Source: Aminobacter aganoensis
GTDB taxonomy: Bacteria; Pseudomonadota; Alphaproteobacteria; Rhizobiales; Rhizobiaceae
Length of the DNA stretch: 64,000 bases
Direction: 5' to 3'
Assembly: GCF_014206975.1 (NCBI RefSeq)
Contig: NZ_JACHOU010000003.1
Coordinates: 558,001-622,000 of the forward strand
The notes below the pieces were generated by a model. It was not told the origin of the DNA. It made no database searches and saw only the letters and a program-made list of their open reading frames with translations. Both the position numbers and the translations under genes were made by a program. Below, piece after piece: positions 24,834 to 35,022 of the stretch. The stretch's first letter is position 1, and the number at the start of each line of letters is the position of its first letter.

Positions 24834-26006
24834 GTGGCGACAAATCCGACTGACGTTCTGGGACTGCCGAAACCCGCCTGGGCGGGCGAGGACGTCGGCA
24901 TGCTCTACGACATGGCGCACCGCTTCATGTCGGAGGAAATCCTGCCGCATTACGACGCGTTCGAGAAGAACGAGATGGTCGACCGCTCGAGCTGGGAAAA
25001 GGCGGGCGCCGCAGGCCTGCTCTGCGCCTCGATGCCCGAGGAATATGGCGGCTCGGGCGGCACCTTCGCCCATGAGAGCGCCATCATCGAGGCGATCGGC
25101 CATGTCGGCGTCGACGGCTTCGGCATCGCGCTGCACAATTCGATCGTCGCTCCCTACATCCTCCACTACGGCTCGGAAGAGCAGAAGAAGAAGTGGCTGC
25201 CGAAGATGGCGACCGGCGAGCTGATCGGCGCCATCGCCATGACCGAGCCGGGTGCCGGCTCCGATCTGCAGGGCGTCAAGACGCGCGCCGAGAAGAACGG
25301 TAACCAATACCGCATCAACGGCTCCAAGACCTTCATCACCAACGGCCAGCACGCCAACCTGATCATTCTGGTGACCAAGACCGACCCGGCGCAGGGCGCC
25401 AAGGGCACCTCGCTGATCGTCGTCGAGACCGACGAGGTCGAGGGTTTCGAGCGCGGCCGCAACCTCGACAAGATCGGGCTGAAGGCGAACGACACATCCG
25501 AGCTGTTCTTCAACGACGTGCGCGTGCCGACCTCGAATCTGCTCGGGCAGGAAGAGGGGCAGGGCTTCGTCCAGCTGATGCAGCAGCTGCCGCAGGAGCG
25601 GCTGCAGATCGGCACCGGCGCGATCGCCATGATCGAGCGCGCGCTTGCCGAGACCATCGACTACGTCAAGGAGCGCAAGGCCTTCGGCAAGGCGATCCTC
25701 GATTTCCAGAACACCCAGTTCAAGCTGGCCGAGCTCAAGACCGAGGCGACGATCGGCCGCGTCTTCTACAATGATTGCGTTGCCCGTCATATTTCCGGCG
25801 GGCTCGACCCGGTAACTGCGTCGATGGCCAAGTATTGGCTGTCGGACCTGCAGTGCAAGATCGTCGACGAGTGCCTGCAGCTGTTCGGCGGCTATGGCTA
25901 TATGAATGAATACCCGATCGCCCGCATGTTCCGCGACGCCCGCGTGCAGCGCATCTATGGCGGTACCAACGAGATCATGAAGTTGCTGATCGCCCGCTCG
26001 CTCTGA
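24834..26006 (+). CDS. acyl-CoA dehydrogenase, short/medium-chain type
   Basis: A 390-residue FAD-dependent acyl-CoA dehydrogenase of normal length. Motifs are IAMTEPGAGSDLQGVKTRAE near 137 (flavin/substrate signature), KTFITNGQHANLIILV, and C-terminal QLFGGYGYMNEYPIARMFRD with IYGGTNEIMKLLIARSL. I place the start at GTG 24834, right after GGAGGAG; a longer frame from 24807 adds only a few basic residues. It is the second gene of the operon, 63 bases after the first dehydrogenase, so the two enzymes may cover different chain lengths or branched substrates. Confidence 0.93.
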   Translation: MATNPTDVLGLPKPAWAGEDVGMLYDMAHRFMSEEILPHYDAFEKNEMVDRSSWEKAGAAGLLCASMPEEYGGSGGTFAHESAIIEAIGHVGVDGFGIALHNSIVAPYILHYGSEEQKKKWLPKMATGELIGAIAMTEPGAGSDLQGVKTRAEKNGNQYRINGSKTFITNGQHANLIILVTKTDPAQGAKGTSLIVVETDEVEGFERGRNLDKIGLKANDTSELFFNDVRVPTSNLLGQEEGQGFVQLMQQLPQERLQIGTGAIAMIERALAETIDYVKERKAFGKAILDFQNTQFKLAELKTEATIGRVFYNDCVARHISGGLDPVTASMAKYWLSDLQCKIVDECLQLFGGYGYMNEYPIARMFRDARVQRIYGGTNEIMKLLIARSL

Positions 26007-26036
26007 GCCGCGATCCGGAAACCAAGGAGCAGAAAA

Positions 26037-27245
26037 ATGGCTGACGCTTTTGTCTATGACGCCGTGCGCACGCCGCGCGGCAAGGGCAAGAAGGACGGAT
26101 CGCTGCATGAAGTGCCGGCGGTGCGTCTCGGCGCCAAGGTGCTGGAAGCGCTGCGCGACCGCAATGGGCTCGACACCGCCCAGGTCGACGACATCATCTT
26201 CGGCTGCGTCGACCCGGTCGGCGAGGCAGGCTCGGTGATCCCGCGCTCGGCCGCCTTCGAGGCCGGCTACGACAACAAGGCGCCGGGCATGCAGATATCG
26301 CGCTTCTGCGCTTCCGGCCTCGACGCCATCAACTTCGGTGCGGCCAAGATCGCCCAGGGCGCGGACGAGATCGTGATTGCCGGCGGTGTCGAGTCGATGT
26401 CGCGCGTCGGCATGGGCATGTCGGGCGGCGCCTGGTTCATGGACCCCTCGGTCGGCATGCCGGCCTGGTTCATGCCGCAGGGCGTTTCGGCCGACCTGAT
26501 CGCCACCAAATACGGCTTCTCCCGCGATGACGTCGACGGCTACGCGGTGGAGAGCCAGAAGCGCGCCGCAAAGGCGTGGGAGAAGGGCTACTTCAAGAAG
26601 TCGGTCGTGCCGGTCAAGGACCAGAACGGCCTGATCATCCTCGACCATGACGAGCACATGCGCCCGACCACCGACATGCAGTCGCTCGGCCAGCTCAACC
26701 CGTCTTTCGTCATCCCCGGCGAGATGGGCGGCTTCGACGCGATCGCCGTCCAGCGCTACCCGGAACTGGAAGAGATCAACCACGTCCACCACGCCGGCAA
26801 CTCGTCCGGCATCGTCGATGGTGCTGCCGCCGTTCTGCTCGGTTCCAAGAAGGCCGGCAAGGCGCTCGGCATCAAGCCGCGTGCGCGCATCCGCGCCTTC
26901 TCCAACATCGGCTCCGAGCCGGCGATGATGCTGACCGGCCCGGTCGACGTCACCGAGAAGCTGCTCAAGCGCGCCAAGATGAAGCTCTCCGACATCGACC
27001 TGTTCGAGCTCAACGAGGCGTTTGCTTCCGTGGTGCTGCGCTACATGCAGGCTTTCGACATCCCGCATGACAGGATCAACGTCAATGGCGGCGCCATCGC
27101 CATGGGCCACCCGCTGGGCGCCACCGGCGCGATGATCTTCGGCACCGTGCTCGACGAACTCGAGCGCCGCGATCTGAACACTGCTCTCGTCACACTCTGC
27201 ATCGGCGCCGGCATGGGCACCGCAACGATCATCGAACGCGTTTGA
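26037..27245 (+). CDS. acetyl-CoA C-acyltransferase (thiolase)
   Basis: A 402-residue thiolase that cleaves 3-ketoacyl-CoA with CoA, the last beta-oxidation step. The nucleophilic Cys is in [16 protein letters not shown] near residue 90, the His in [19 protein letters not shown] near 355, and the second Cys in [17 protein letters not shown] at the end. A strong AGGAG site lies before ATG 26037. It is the third gene of the operon, 30 bases after the dehydrogenase and 22 before the FadJ-like gene, whose product supplies its substrate. Confidence 0.95.
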   Translation: MADAFVYDAVRTPRGKGKKDGSLHEVPAVRLGAKVLEALRDRNGLDTAQVDDIIFGCVDPVGEAGSVIPRSAAFEAGYDNKAPGMQISRFCASGLDAINFGAAKIAQGADEIVIAGGVESMSRVGMGMSGGAWFMDPSVGMPAWFMPQGVSADLIATKYGFSRDDVDGYAVESQKRAAKAWEKGYFKKSVVPVKDQNGLIILDHDEHMRPTTDMQSLGQLNPSFVIPGEMGGFDAIAVQRYPELEEINHVHHAGNSSGIVDGAAAVLLGSKKAGKALGIKPRARIRAFSNIGSEPAMMLTGPVDVTEKLLKRAKMKLSDIDLFELNEAFASVVLRYMQAFDIPHDRINVNGGAIAMGHPLGATGAMIFGTVLDELERRDLNTALVTLCIGAGMGTATIIERV

Positions 27246-27267
27246 TTTCGGCCGGAAGGAGACAGAC

Positions 27268-29487
27268 ATGACCTACACCAACTTCACGGTCGAAACCGAT
27301 GCCGATGGCATCGCGCTCGTCACCTGGAACATGCCCGACCGCTCGATGAACGTCTTCACCGAAGAGGTGATGGGCGAGCTCGACAAGATCATCGACCAGG
27401 TCGTCGCCGACGCCGGCATCAAGGGGGCCGTCATCACCTCCGGCAAGGAGACTTTCTCCGGCGGTGCCGACCTGACCATGCTGCAGAAGATGCTGAAGCT
27501 CTACGCCAAGGAAAAGGCCAAGGACGCAGACAAGGCGGCCAAGCTTCTGTTCGACAACGCCGGCCGCATGGGCGCGCTGTGGCGCAAGCTCGAAACCTCG
27601 GGCAAGCCTTGGGTATCGGCGATCAACGGCACTTGCATGGGCGGCGCCTTCGAGCTCTCGCTCGCCTGCCACGGCCGCGTCGCGGCGGACTCGGACAAGG
27701 TCAAGATGGCCCTGCCGGAAGTAAAGGTCGGCATCTTCCCGGGCGCCGGCGGCACCCAGCGCGTGCCGAGGCTCGCCGACCCGCAGTCGGCGCTGCAGAT
27801 GCTGACCTCGGGCCAGACGCTGACGCCGCAAAAGGCGAAGGGCATGAACCTGATCCACGCCGTGGTCGAGCCGAAGAAGCTGATCGAGACCGCCAAGGGG
27901 ATGATCAGGAACGGCCTGAAGCCGGTCCAGCCATGGGATGAGAAGGGCTTCAAGCTGCCGGGTGGCCCCGTCTATTCGGCCGCGGGCGCCAATCTCTGGC
28001 CGCCGGCGATCGCCATCCTGCGCCGCGAGACCTATGGCAACTACCCGGCCGCGACCGCGATCCTGAAATGCGTCTATGAGGGCCTGCTGGTGCCGTTCGA
28101 CACCGGCCTGCGCATCGAGCAGCGCTACTTCACCGAGATCATGCAGACCAGGGAAGCAGCGGCGATGATCCGCTCGCTGTTCGTGTCGCTGCAGGAGTTG
28201 AACAAGGGCGCCCGCCGCCCCGAGGGCATCACTGACACCAAGTTCAAGAAGATCGGCATCATCGGCGCCGGCTTCATGGGCGCCGGCATCGCCTATGTCA
28301 CGGCCAAGGCCGGCATCCCGGTGGTGCTTGTCGACCGCGACCAGGAAGCAGCCGACAAGGGCAAGGCGCATTCCGACAGCCTGATCTCCGACCAGGTCAA
28401 GAAGGGCCGGGCCAAGCCCGAGGAGCGCGACAAGCTTTTGTCGCTGATCACGCCTTCCGCCGACTATGCCGATCTCGCCGGCTGCGACCTCGTGGTCGAG
28501 GCGGTGTTCGAGGATTCGGAAGTCAAGAAGGCGACGACCGAGAAGGCGGAAGCCGTGCTCAAGTCGTCGTCGGTGTTTGCCTCCAACACCTCGACCATTC
28601 CGATCACCTCGCTTGGCAAGAATTCGGCCCGGCCGAAGAACTTCATCGGCATCCACTTCTTCTCGCCGGTCGACAAGATGATGCTGGTCGAGATCATCAT
28701 GGGCAAGAAGACCGGCGACAAGGCGCTTGCGGTGGCGATGGACTTCGTCCGCGCCATCAAGAAGACACCGATTGTCGTCAACGACACGCGCGGCTTCTAC
28801 GTCAATCGCTGCGTGCTGCGCTACATGTCGGAAGCCTTCAAGATGCTGATCGAAGGCGTGCCGGCGGCGATGATCGAAAATGCCGCCAAGGCTGCCGGCA
28901 TGCCGGTCGGGCCGCTGGCGCTGACCGACGAGACGGCCGTCGACCTCGCCCAGAAGATCATGAAGCAGACCATCCGCGATCTCGGCGAAAAGGCCGTCGA
29001 TCCACGCCAGATGGCGCTGATCAACACCATGGTCGACAGCCATGGCCGCCTCGGCCGCAAGAACACCAAGGGCTTCTACGACTATCCGGCAAAGCCGGCA
29101 AAGAAGAAGCTGTGGCCCGGTCTCAAGGACCTCTATCCGCAGAAGGCGCCCGAGAACGTCGACGTCGAGGAACTCAAGCTGCGCCTGCTGTCGGTCATCG
29201 CGCTCGAAGCGGCGCGCGTGATGGAAGAGTGCATCGTCACCGACCCGCGCGAAGCGGATGTCGGCTCGATCCTCGCCTTCGGCTTTGCGCCCTACACCGG
29301 CGGTGCGCTGTCCTACATCGACGGCATCGGCGCCAAGAAGTTCGTCAAGATCGCCAAGGACCTGCAGAAGAAATACGGCGCCGAGTTCAAGGCTCCCAAG
29401 CTGCTCATCGACATGGCCGAAAAGGGCGACACCTTCTACCAGCGCTTCGATCCCTACGCGAAATCAGAGGAAAAGAAGGCGGCCTGA
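27268..29487 (+). CDS. multifunctional enoyl-CoA hydratase / 3-hydroxyacyl-CoA dehydrogenase (FadJ/FadB type)
   Basis: A 739-residue fusion. The N-terminal crotonase (about 1-190) has [15 protein letters not shown] and an oxyanion-hole [18 protein letters not shown] segment, with [15 protein letters not shown] carrying a catalytic Glu-region. A linker follows, then the NAD-binding 3-hydroxyacyl-CoA dehydrogenase domain from about 325 ([20 protein letters not shown]), with [19 protein letters not shown] and a C-terminal dimerisation domain. It performs the two middle steps of beta-oxidation and forms a trifunctional complex with the thiolase encoded just before it. GGAAGGAG lies ahead of the ATG. 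Confidence 0.95.
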   Translation: MTYTNFTVETDADGIALVTWNMPDRSMNVFTEEVMGELDKIIDQVVADAGIKGAVITSGKETFSGGADLTMLQKMLKLYAKEKAKDADKAAKLLFDNAGRMGALWRKLETSGKPWVSAINGTCMGGAFELSLACHGRVAADSDKVKMALPEVKVGIFPGAGGTQRVPRLADPQSALQMLTSGQTLTPQKAKGMNLIHAVVEPKKLIETAKGMIRNGLKPVQPWDEKGFKLPGGPVYSAAGANLWPPAIAILRRETYGNYPAATAILKCVYEGLLVPFDTGLRIEQRYFTEIMQTREAAAMIRSLFVSLQELNKGARRPEGITDTKFKKIGIIGAGFMGAGIAYVTAKAGIPVVLVDRDQEAADKGKAHSDSLISDQVKKGRAKPEERDKLLSLITPSADYADLAGCDLVVEAVFEDSEVKKATTEKAEAVLKSSSVFASNTSTIPITSLGKNSARPKNFIGIHFFSPVDKMMLVEIIMGKKTGDKALAVAMDFVRAIKKTPIVVNDTRGFYVNRCVLRYMSEAFKMLIEGVPAAMIENAAKAAGMPVGPLALTDETAVDLAQKIMKQTIRDLGEKAVDPRQMALINTMVDSHGRLGRKNTKGFYDYPAKPAKKKLWPGLKDLYPQKAPENVDVEELKLRLLSVIALEAARVMEECIVTDPREADVGSILAFGFAPYTGGALSYIDGIGAKKFVKIAKDLQKKYGAEFKAPKLLIDMAEKGDTFYQRFDPYAKSEEKKAA

Positions 29488-29494
29488 GGCGAGA

Positions 29495-30043
29495 ATGTAC
29501 GTCTGGGCAAGACTGGCACGCATGGCCGCGACGGCATCCCGTCGCGGCCCTTACCGTTTTGGCGATGAAGGCCGGCTGTCGTTCCGCTGCCTGCCGACCG
29601 ACATCGACTTCAACATGCACCTCAACAATGCGCGCTACATGATGCTGGCCGATGTCGGCCGCATCGACATCTTCATGCGCTCCGGCCTGATCGAACTTGC
29701 CCGCAAGAAGCGCTGGGCGCCGATGCTGGGCGGTTTGCAGACAGTGTTCGTGCGCGAGATCAGGCTGTGGAAGCGCTTCGAGGTCGTCTCCTCGATCGAG
29801 ACCTGGAGTGGCTCCGAGGTCATCGGCAAGCACCGCTTCGTGCTCGACAATGGCGAGACGGCGGCGCTGATCATGACCAGCGCCGGCGTCTACGACCGGA
29901 CCAATCGCCGCTTCGTACAGATCGACGATCTGGTGGCCGAACTGGGCTATGACGGGGCGGCACCCCGTGACGTAAGCGAGGAAGAGCGCATCTTCATCGC
30001 TTCGCACAAGGGGCTGAGGACGTTGGCGAAATCCGAGCGCTGA
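29495..30043 (+). CDS. acyl-CoA thioesterase-like hotdog protein
   Basis: A 182-residue hotdog-fold protein resembling the 4HBT/THEM6-like thioesterases: FRCLPTDIDFNMHLNNARYM carries the Asp/Asn-His region near residue 38, and LWKRFEVVSSIETWSGSEVI follows. The ATG at 29495 is 8 bases after the FadJ-like stop, so it closes the operon. Such proteins hydrolyse acyl-CoAs and may release products or relieve CoA trapping; the exact substrate is not known. Confidence 0.8.
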   Translation: MYVWARLARMAATASRRGPYRFGDEGRLSFRCLPTDIDFNMHLNNARYMMLADVGRIDIFMRSGLIELARKKRWAPMLGGLQTVFVREIRLWKRFEVVSSIETWSGSEVIGKHRFVLDNGETAALIMTSAGVYDRTNRRFVQIDDLVAELGYDGAAPRDVSEEERIFIASHKGLRTLAKSER

Positions 30044-30140
30044 CGCTTCGGCTGCCGGTCCGGCGCATTGGCGGTGGACAATTGACGCTGGCGTGGTTAA
30101 ATGCCGAAAGGTATTTTTTCCTGTGCCGAAGGGGAGCGCC

Positions 30141-30791
30141 ATGCTCTCGCATGAACGTGTCTGGGCCGCGATCGACGCTCTTGCCGAGCGCTATTCGCTT
30201 TCGGCGTCGGGCCTCGCCAAGAAGGCCGGGCTCGACTCGACCGCGTTCAACAAATCCAAGCGCCAGTCCGTCGACGGCAGGCCGCGCTGGCCTTCCACCG
30301 AGTCGCTGGCCAAGATCATCGACGCCACCAATTCTTCGCTCGAGGAGTTCCTTGGTTTTGTCGAGCCGGCGAAGGCAGCTGGCAAGGCGAGAGGCCGCGA
30401 GCAGGCTGCGGGCGTGCCGCTGCTTGGGTTCGCCCAGGCAGGCGCCGGCGGCTTCTTCGACGATGCCGGATTTCCGGCGGGCCAGGGGTGGGAACTGATC
30501 GAGCTTCCGGCGCGCGCCACGGACAGTTCCTACGCGCTCGAGGTGCAAGGCGACTCGATGCTGCCGCTCTACCGCAACGGCGACGTGCTGATCGTCGAAC
30601 CGGGCGCGGCGGTGCGCAAGGGCGACCGCGTCGTGGTCAAGACGATCTCGGGCGAAGTCATGGCCAAGGTGCTGGAGCGCCAGACCCAAAGCGTGATCGA
30701 CCTGGTGTCGCTGAATCCCGAGCACCCCAACAGGCGGTTCCAGGTTACCGAGGTCGAGTGGGTTGCCCGTATCGTCTGGGCGAGCCAGTAG
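30141..30791 (+). CDS. S24/LexA-type helix-turn-helix repressor
   Basis: A 216-residue protein with an N-terminal helix-turn-helix (about 8-70, YSLSASGLAKKAGLDSTAFN and the SLAKIIDATNSSLEEFLGF helix) and a C-terminal S24 peptidase domain. The catalytic Ser is in EVQGDSMLPLYRNGDVLIV near 140, and the Lys in RKGDRVVVKTISGEVMAKVL near 178. It has the layout of a phage CI- or LexA-like repressor, although no phage genes are nearby and homologues are common in rhizobial chromosomes. The start is at ATG 30141, behind AGGGGAG; a longer frame from 30093 has no ribosome-binding site. It is followed after 5 bases by the SNase-like gene. Confidence 0.88.
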   Translation: MLSHERVWAAIDALAERYSLSASGLAKKAGLDSTAFNKSKRQSVDGRPRWPSTESLAKIIDATNSSLEEFLGFVEPAKAAGKARGREQAAGVPLLGFAQAGAGGFFDDAGFPAGQGWELIELPARATDSSYALEVQGDSMLPLYRNGDVLIVEPGAAVRKGDRVVVKTISGEVMAKVLERQTQSVIDLVSLNPEHPNRRFQVTEVEWVARIVWASQ

Positions 30792-30796
30792 GGTCG

Positions 30797-31618
30797 ATGC
30801 GTCCCGCAGCCATAGCCATCGCCGCCGCCGGTTTCGGCATCGCCACCTTGCTTGTCACGCTGGGCGGGCAAAGGCTGGCGGCCATCGAGGCACCGTCCGT
30901 CGATGTCATCGACGAGGCCGACATCGAGGATGTCGCTCCGTCCGAAACGGAGAACACCGCCGCGATTGAAGCGGAGACCGAGCCACAGGCGTTGCCGACA
31001 GACACGAACGCTGCCGCGCGGCCGGTTGCGCCGGAGGATGTGGTGCCACCGCCGGTCGAGCAGGGCGGGCTGGTGCGCGAGGCGCCGCGCGCGCCGCTGA
31101 GCGAACTGAGCCTGGCCCTGCCGCCGAAGCCGAAGATGCCCGGCGACTGGGACGGCACGACGTTGTTCCGGCCGGTCGCCTCTGCCGCCGGCCTGATCGA
31201 GGCCAAGGGTTTCAGCGTGGCCATTTCGGGTGTGTCAGCCGTCGATACGAGCGAGACCTGTTCGTTCGAGGGCAAGGAGTGGAACTGCGGCGTGCGCGCG
31301 CGTACGGCGTTCCGCAGCTTCCTGCGCTCGCGTGCCGTGGTCTGCGATGTGCCGCCCGATGCGGAGCGCGGCGTCATCGTCGCCCGCTGCCGCGTCGGCA
31401 AGCAGGACGTCGGCGAATGGCTGGTCGCCAATGGCTGGGCCAGGGCAGATGCCGATGGCCCCTATGCCGAGGCGGGCCAGAAGGCCGAGACGGAGAAGAA
31501 GGGCATCTTCGGGGCTGCGCCGGAGCGCATTGAAATGACGCTGTCTCCGAGCGGGACGAGCCTGCCCGAGGTCGAGGCGCCGCCGGCGGAGCCAGCGGTC
31601 GAAGTGCCGGCACAATAG
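30797..31618 (+). CDS. membrane-anchored SNase-like (thermonuclease-fold) protein
   Basis: A 273-residue protein with an N-terminal hydrophobic anchor (about 1-25, RPAAIAIAAAGFGIATLLVT), an acidic/Pro-rich linker (30-115) and an SNase-like OB fold at about 135-245: AISGVSAVDTSETCSFEGKE, WNCGVRARTAFRSFLRSRAV and WLVANGWARADADGPYAEAG. The usual DRYGR segment carrying a catalytic Arg is replaced by DAERGVIVARC, so nuclease activity is doubtful; four Cys may form disulphides, which fits a periplasmic location. It lies 5 bases after the S24 repressor gene and is probably co-transcribed with it. Confidence 0.75.
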   Translation: MRPAAIAIAAAGFGIATLLVTLGGQRLAAIEAPSVDVIDEADIEDVAPSETENTAAIEAETEPQALPTDTNAAARPVAPEDVVPPPVEQGGLVREAPRAPLSELSLALPPKPKMPGDWDGTTLFRPVASAAGLIEAKGFSVAISGVSAVDTSETCSFEGKEWNCGVRARTAFRSFLRSRAVVCDVPPDAERGVIVARCRVGKQDVGEWLVANGWARADADGPYAEAGQKAETEKKGIFGAAPERIEMTLSPSGTSLPEVEAPPAEPAVEVPAQ

Positions 31619-31681
31619 CTCAGGCGCGCCCGTGCAGGCACCGCTGTTTCACACGAGGTGACCGGCATCGCGGGCTGATCA

Positions 31682-31716
31682 GCCCTCATGGTGAGCCTGT
31701 CGAACCACGAGGGCGC
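31682..31716. repeat. REP family A, copy 3
   Basis: AGCCCTCATGGT, GAGCCTGTCGA, ACCACGAGGGC. It is paired in inverted orientation with copy 4 about 100 bases away, inside the 329-base gap before lysK, where no gene is supported. Confidence 0.85.
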
Positions 31717-31814
31717 CTGGCACCGGTTCGCGAGAAGGCACATTTCGCAGTAGCCGCTGATGAACTGCCCAGAGCTCTCAGGGAGAGCGTCAGCCGTAGA
31801 GACGTTGACGCCAG

Positions 31815-31851
31815 GCGCACTCGTGGTTCGACAGGCTCACCATGAGGGCTG
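31815..31851. repeat. REP family A, copy 4 (inverted relative to copy 3)
   Basis: GCGCACTCGTGGT, TCGACAGGCTC and ACCATGAGGGCT arms, the mirror of copy 3; flanking CCAGGCGC/GCGCCTGG also mirrors, so the two copies form a larger inverted pair (about 31682-31851). Confidence 0.85.
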
Positions 31852-31886
31852 TTGGAGCGTCTTCGCCGCGTGCCGCTGTTCGGTAT

Positions 31887-31930
31887 GGCTTATCCCTTCT
31901 CCCCATCTGGGCGGGGAGGAGGGATAAGCC
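31887..31930. terminator. 44-bp near-perfect hairpin after lysK
   Basis: GGCTTATCCCTTCTCCCC and GGGGAGGAGGGATAAGCC pair with one mismatch around an 8-base loop. It lies 17 bases beyond the lysK stop on the minus strand. There is no T-run, so it may be a repeat element rather than a terminator. Confidence 0.5.
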
Positions 31931-31947
31931 AAGAGATGATGCGCGGC

Positions 31948-33597
31948 TTACGCCGCCAGCTTGCCTTCCAGCGCGCTGCGGATCAGGGCGCGCGTTTCGG
32001 CGATGCCGTAGAGCGCCGCAAACGAGCCGAAGCGTGGACCGCGTTCCTGGCCGATCAGCACCTGGTAGATCATCTGGAAGAAGGCGCCCGACACGCCGGG
32101 TCCGCCTTCCGGGCTCTGCTTGGTGTGATCCTGGTAGCGCTCGATCTGGCGGGCGACGTTGAGCGAGACGTTCTGGATGGCTTCGCCGTCGGCACCGGCC
32201 GGCAGCGCGGCAAGCGCCCGGTCGAGGGTTTCCAGTGCCTGGTGCTCGACTTCGTCCGGCGCGCGGAACGTTTTCGTCGGCTTCACGAAATCGTCGAAGT
32301 AGCGGATGGCATAGCCGGTCAGCTTGTCGAGTTCGGGATGCGTCGCGGGCGTCACGCCGGGTGCGTGGCGCGAGATGAAGCCCCACAGCACGCCCTTGTC
32401 GTGCGCGTTGGAGGCGCTGACGAGGTTGAGAAGCATCGAGAACGGCACCGGCATGTCGACGACGGGCGGGTTGCCCGAGTGCATGTGCCAGACAGGGTTG
32501 CCCAGCCGCTCCTTCCACGCCTGGCGCGGATAGGCGGAGAGGAAGCTGTAATACTCGTCGACGGCCTTCGGGATGACGTCGAAATACAGTTTCTTGGCCT
32601 GGCGCGGCCGCTGGTACATGTAGAGGCCGAGGCTTTCGGTCGGCGCGTAGGTCAGCCACTCGTCGATGGTCAGGCCGTTGCCCTTCGACTTCGAGATTTT
32701 CTGGCCGTTTTCGTCGAGGAACAGCTCGTAGACGAAATGTTCCGGCGCACGCCCGCCCAGCAGGTTGCAGATGCGGTCGTAGATCACCGCATTGGTCTGG
32801 TGGTCCTTGCCGAACATCTCGAAGTCGACGTCGAGGGCTGCCCAGCGCATGCCGAAATCCGGCTTCCACTGCAGCTTGACCCTGCCGCCGGTGACCGACA
32901 GCGTGGTTTCGGTGCCCTCGTCGTCGAAGGTGATGGTGCCGGCCTTGGCGTCGACGTCCTTCATCGGCACGTAGAGCACGCGGCCGCTCTTCGGCGAGAT
33001 CGGCAGGAACGGGCTGTAGGTCGCCTGGCGCTCTTCGCCGAGCGTCGGCAGCATGACGGCCATGATCTGCTCATAGCGCTCGGCGGCACGCAGCAGCATC
33101 GCGTCGAACCTGCCTGCCTTGTAATATTCGGTCGCGCTCGCGAACTCGTAGTCGAAGCCGAAGGTGTCGAGGAAGCGGCGCAGCATCGCGTTGTTGTGGT
33201 CGCCGAAGCTGGCGTAGTCGCCGCCGAACGGGTTCGGCACCGCCGTCAGCGGCTTGTGCAGGTGCGGCTCGAGGAAGGCGCGGTCGGGAACGTTCTCCGG
33301 AATCTTGCGCATCCCGTCCATGTCGTCGGAGAAGCACAGGAGCCTGGTCTTGACCTTGTCCTCGGTCAGAACGTGGAAGGCATGGCGCACCATCGTGGTG
33401 CGCGCCACTTCGCCGAAGGTGCCGATATGCGGCAGGCCCGAAGGACCATATCCTGTCTCGAACAGGACGGTCTCGGGAAAGCCGGATTTCTTGTAGCGCT
33501 CGACGATTTTCTTGGCTTCCTCGAACGGCCAGGCCTTGCTTTCGGCAGCGGCCGCGAGGATTTCCGGGTTGAGATCGATTGAGTTTGATCTCGTCAT
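31948..33597 (-). CDS. lysK: lysyl-tRNA synthetase, class I
   Basis: A 549-residue class I synthetase that charges tRNA-Lys, the archaeal-type form kept in many alphaproteobacteria. The HIGH-like motif is in [19 protein letters not shown] near residue 50, a KMSKS-like motif [16 protein letters not shown] is near 290, and a [11 protein letters not shown] segment near 105 is typical of the class I lysine enzyme. The start ATG 33597 begins [20 protein letters not shown] with AGGGC upstream; the longer open frame upstream is a shadow of the divergent TerB-like gene. Monocistronic. Confidence 0.95.
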   Translation of the reverse strand: MTRSNSIDLNPEILAAAAESKAWPFEEAKKIVERYKKSGFPETVLFETGYGPSGLPHIGTFGEVARTTMVRHAFHVLTEDKVKTRLLCFSDDMDGMRKIPENVPDRAFLEPHLHKPLTAVPNPFGGDYASFGDHNNAMLRRFLDTFGFDYEFASATEYYKAGRFDAMLLRAAERYEQIMAVMLPTLGEERQATYSPFLPISPKSGRVLYVPMKDVDAKAGTITFDDEGTETTLSVTGGRVKLQWKPDFGMRWAALDVDFEMFGKDHQTNAVIYDRICNLLGGRAPEHFVYELFLDENGQKISKSKGNGLTIDEWLTYAPTESLGLYMYQRPRQAKKLYFDVIPKAVDEYYSFLSAYPRQAWKERLGNPVWHMHSGNPPVVDMPVPFSMLLNLVSASNAHDKGVLWGFISRHAPGVTPATHPELDKLTGYAIRYFDDFVKPTKTFRAPDEVEHQALETLDRALAALPAGADGEAIQNVSLNVARQIERYQDHTKQSPEGGPGVSGAFFQMIYQVLIGQERGPRFGSFAALYGIAETRALIRSALEGKLAA

Positions 33598-33756
33598 GTC
33601 GAGAGCCCTTTTTAGTTGGGCGGAAATTCCGCCAAAAGATGGCCATGCTCTATGCGCGCATGCCGCGGGCGTCAACGATTCCGGCCATTTTTCGTTGCGG
33701 GAGGGCCAGGGCGTTCCTAAGTTCGGGTGGCATTCAACCTCGTTCTGGAGAATTTC

Positions 33757-34170
33757 ATGCCCATGCCGACCGCCCACGAGGCGTTGATCTACCTGATGGT
33801 CGTCACTTCCGCATCCGACCGCGACATGACCGATGTCGAATTGGCGCGGATCGGCGAGGTGGTCCGGACATGGCCGATCTTCCTGGACTTCGATGCCAAG
33901 CGCCTGATTGCGGTGGCCCAGGATTGCCAATTGCTGCTGCATGCCGAAAACGGCCTCGACGAAATTCTCGACACGGCCAGGCGGGTGATCCCGGAACGGC
34001 TGCACGAGACCGCCTATGCCGCTGCCTTCGAGGTTGCCTCCGTCGATCTGGAAATGCGCATGGAGGAGTTGCGCGTGCTGCAGCTTCTGCGCAAGCACCT
34101 CAGCGTCGATGCCCTGACGCTTGCGGCGATCGAGCGCGCCACCAAGGCGCGCCATCGCATGCTGACCTGA
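33757..34170 (+). CDS. TerB-like tellurite-resistance family protein
   Basis: A 137-residue all-helical acidic protein ([40 protein letters not shown]) matching the TerB/DjlA-like helical fold (PF05099). Conserved acidic positions (DRDMTDVE) resemble its metal-binding loop. TerB proteins are linked to tellurite and stress resistance or membrane-associated roles, but isolated rhizobial copies are uncharacterised. ATG 33757 has GGAG 8 bases upstream. It is divergent from lysK and convergent with the solute-binding protein gene. Confidence 0.75.
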   Translation: MPMPTAHEALIYLMVVTSASDRDMTDVELARIGEVVRTWPIFLDFDAKRLIAVAQDCQLLLHAENGLDEILDTARRVIPERLHETAYAAAFEVASVDLEMRMEELRVLQLLRKHLSVDALTLAAIERATKARHRMLT

Positions 34171-34179
34171 TGGTGGCAG

Positions 34180-35022
34180 CTAGAAGAAGCTGACCGGGAA
34201 ATACCTGAGATAGAGCTCGGCGAACGTGCCCTTTGCCGAGATCTCGTGCAGCGCATAGTCAAAGGCGTTTGCAAGGGCTGCATTGTCCGGCTTGGTCGCG
34301 ATCGCCAGGCCGGTGCCGAGATATTCCGGTGCCAGGTAGGGGCCGCCGGCAAAGCGGCAGCAGCCGGCGGCATCCGTGCCGGCGAGCCAGAACGACAGGC
34401 GCATGCCGTCGCCGAAGCCGGCGTCCAGCTTGCCGTCCTTGAGGTCGGTGTTGAGCCAATCCGGCTTGGTGTAGGTGACGACCTTCACGCTGCCGAAATA
34501 GTCCCGGAGCACGCGTTCATGCGCCGAGCCGGCCAGCACGCCGACGCGCTTGCCCTGCAACTTTTCGACGAGCGGCTCGGTGACGGCTTGCGCCTTGCGC
34601 ATGATGAAGCGCGCCGGGAACTGGAGATAGGGCCGCGAGAAAGCGTATTTTTCCCGCGTTGCAGCTGTCGCCGGCACGCCGGCGATAATCGCCTCGCCTT
34701 CGCCGGTAGCCAGCGCGCCGTCGAGTTCGGCCCAGGGCAAAGCCTGGATCTGGCATTTCTCGGCGATGCCGAGTTCGGCGCAGACGGCACGGGCGAGATC
34801 GACATGGAAACCCGACAGCCTGCCGTTCTTGTCGATGAAGTTGAAAGGCGGGAAGTCGGTCGTCGTCAGGAAACGCAACCGCGGCAGCGTCGACAGGTCG
34901 GGCTTCTGCAAGCGCTCCTTGCTGTCCCACAAGACAGGCACCTGCGGTTCGGCTGCCTGCGCCGGGCCGAAAAATGCCGCGAGCGAAAGCGCGAACGCAA
35001 GCAACTGCGGTGCGGGTTTCAT
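34180..35022 (-). CDS. periplasmic amino-acid-type solute-binding protein
   Basis: 280 residues: a signal peptide (MKPAPQLLAFALSLAAFFGP, cleavage near AQAAE) and an SBP_bac_3 fold (LRFLTTTDFPPFNFIDKNGR, LSGFHVDLARAVCAELGIAE, GKRVGVLAGSAHERVLRDYF). Such proteins bind polar amino acids or similar ligands for ABC importers. No permease or ATPase gene is adjacent, so it is an orphan here. ATG 35022 has GGAG 7 bases upstream; open codons extend upstream without a start signal. Confidence 0.88.
   Translation of the reverse strand: MKPAPQLLAFALSLAAFFGPAQAAEPQVPVLWDSKERLQKPDLSTLPRLRFLTTTDFPPFNFIDKNGRLSGFHVDLARAVCAELGIAEKCQIQALPWAELDGALATGEGEAIIAGVPATAATREKYAFSRPYLQFPARFIMRKAQAVTEPLVEKLQGKRVGVLAGSAHERVLRDYFGSVKVVTYTKPDWLNTDLKDGKLDAGFGDGMRLSFWLAGTDAAGCCRFAGGPYLAPEYLGTGLAIATKPDNAALANAFDYALHEISAKGTFAELYLRYFPVSFF

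Noticed and set aside
24792-27269. Long open frame (825 codons) opposite the acyl-CoA dehydrogenase and thiolase genes
   Set aside because: It crosses two well-identified genes and their intergenic ribosome-binding sites, and encodes His/Asp/Arg-rich low-information protein.
30141-30791. S24 repressor as evidence of a prophage
   Set aside because: No integrase, structural or replication genes of a phage are nearby, and flanking genes are ordinary chromosomal ones.
31852-33582. 576-codon plus-strand frame opposite lysK
   Set aside because: No start signal or domain; lysK is certain.
33598-34155. N-terminal extension of lysK by 186 codons
   Set aside because: It runs antisense through the TerB-like gene; ATG 33597 gives the normal enzyme.
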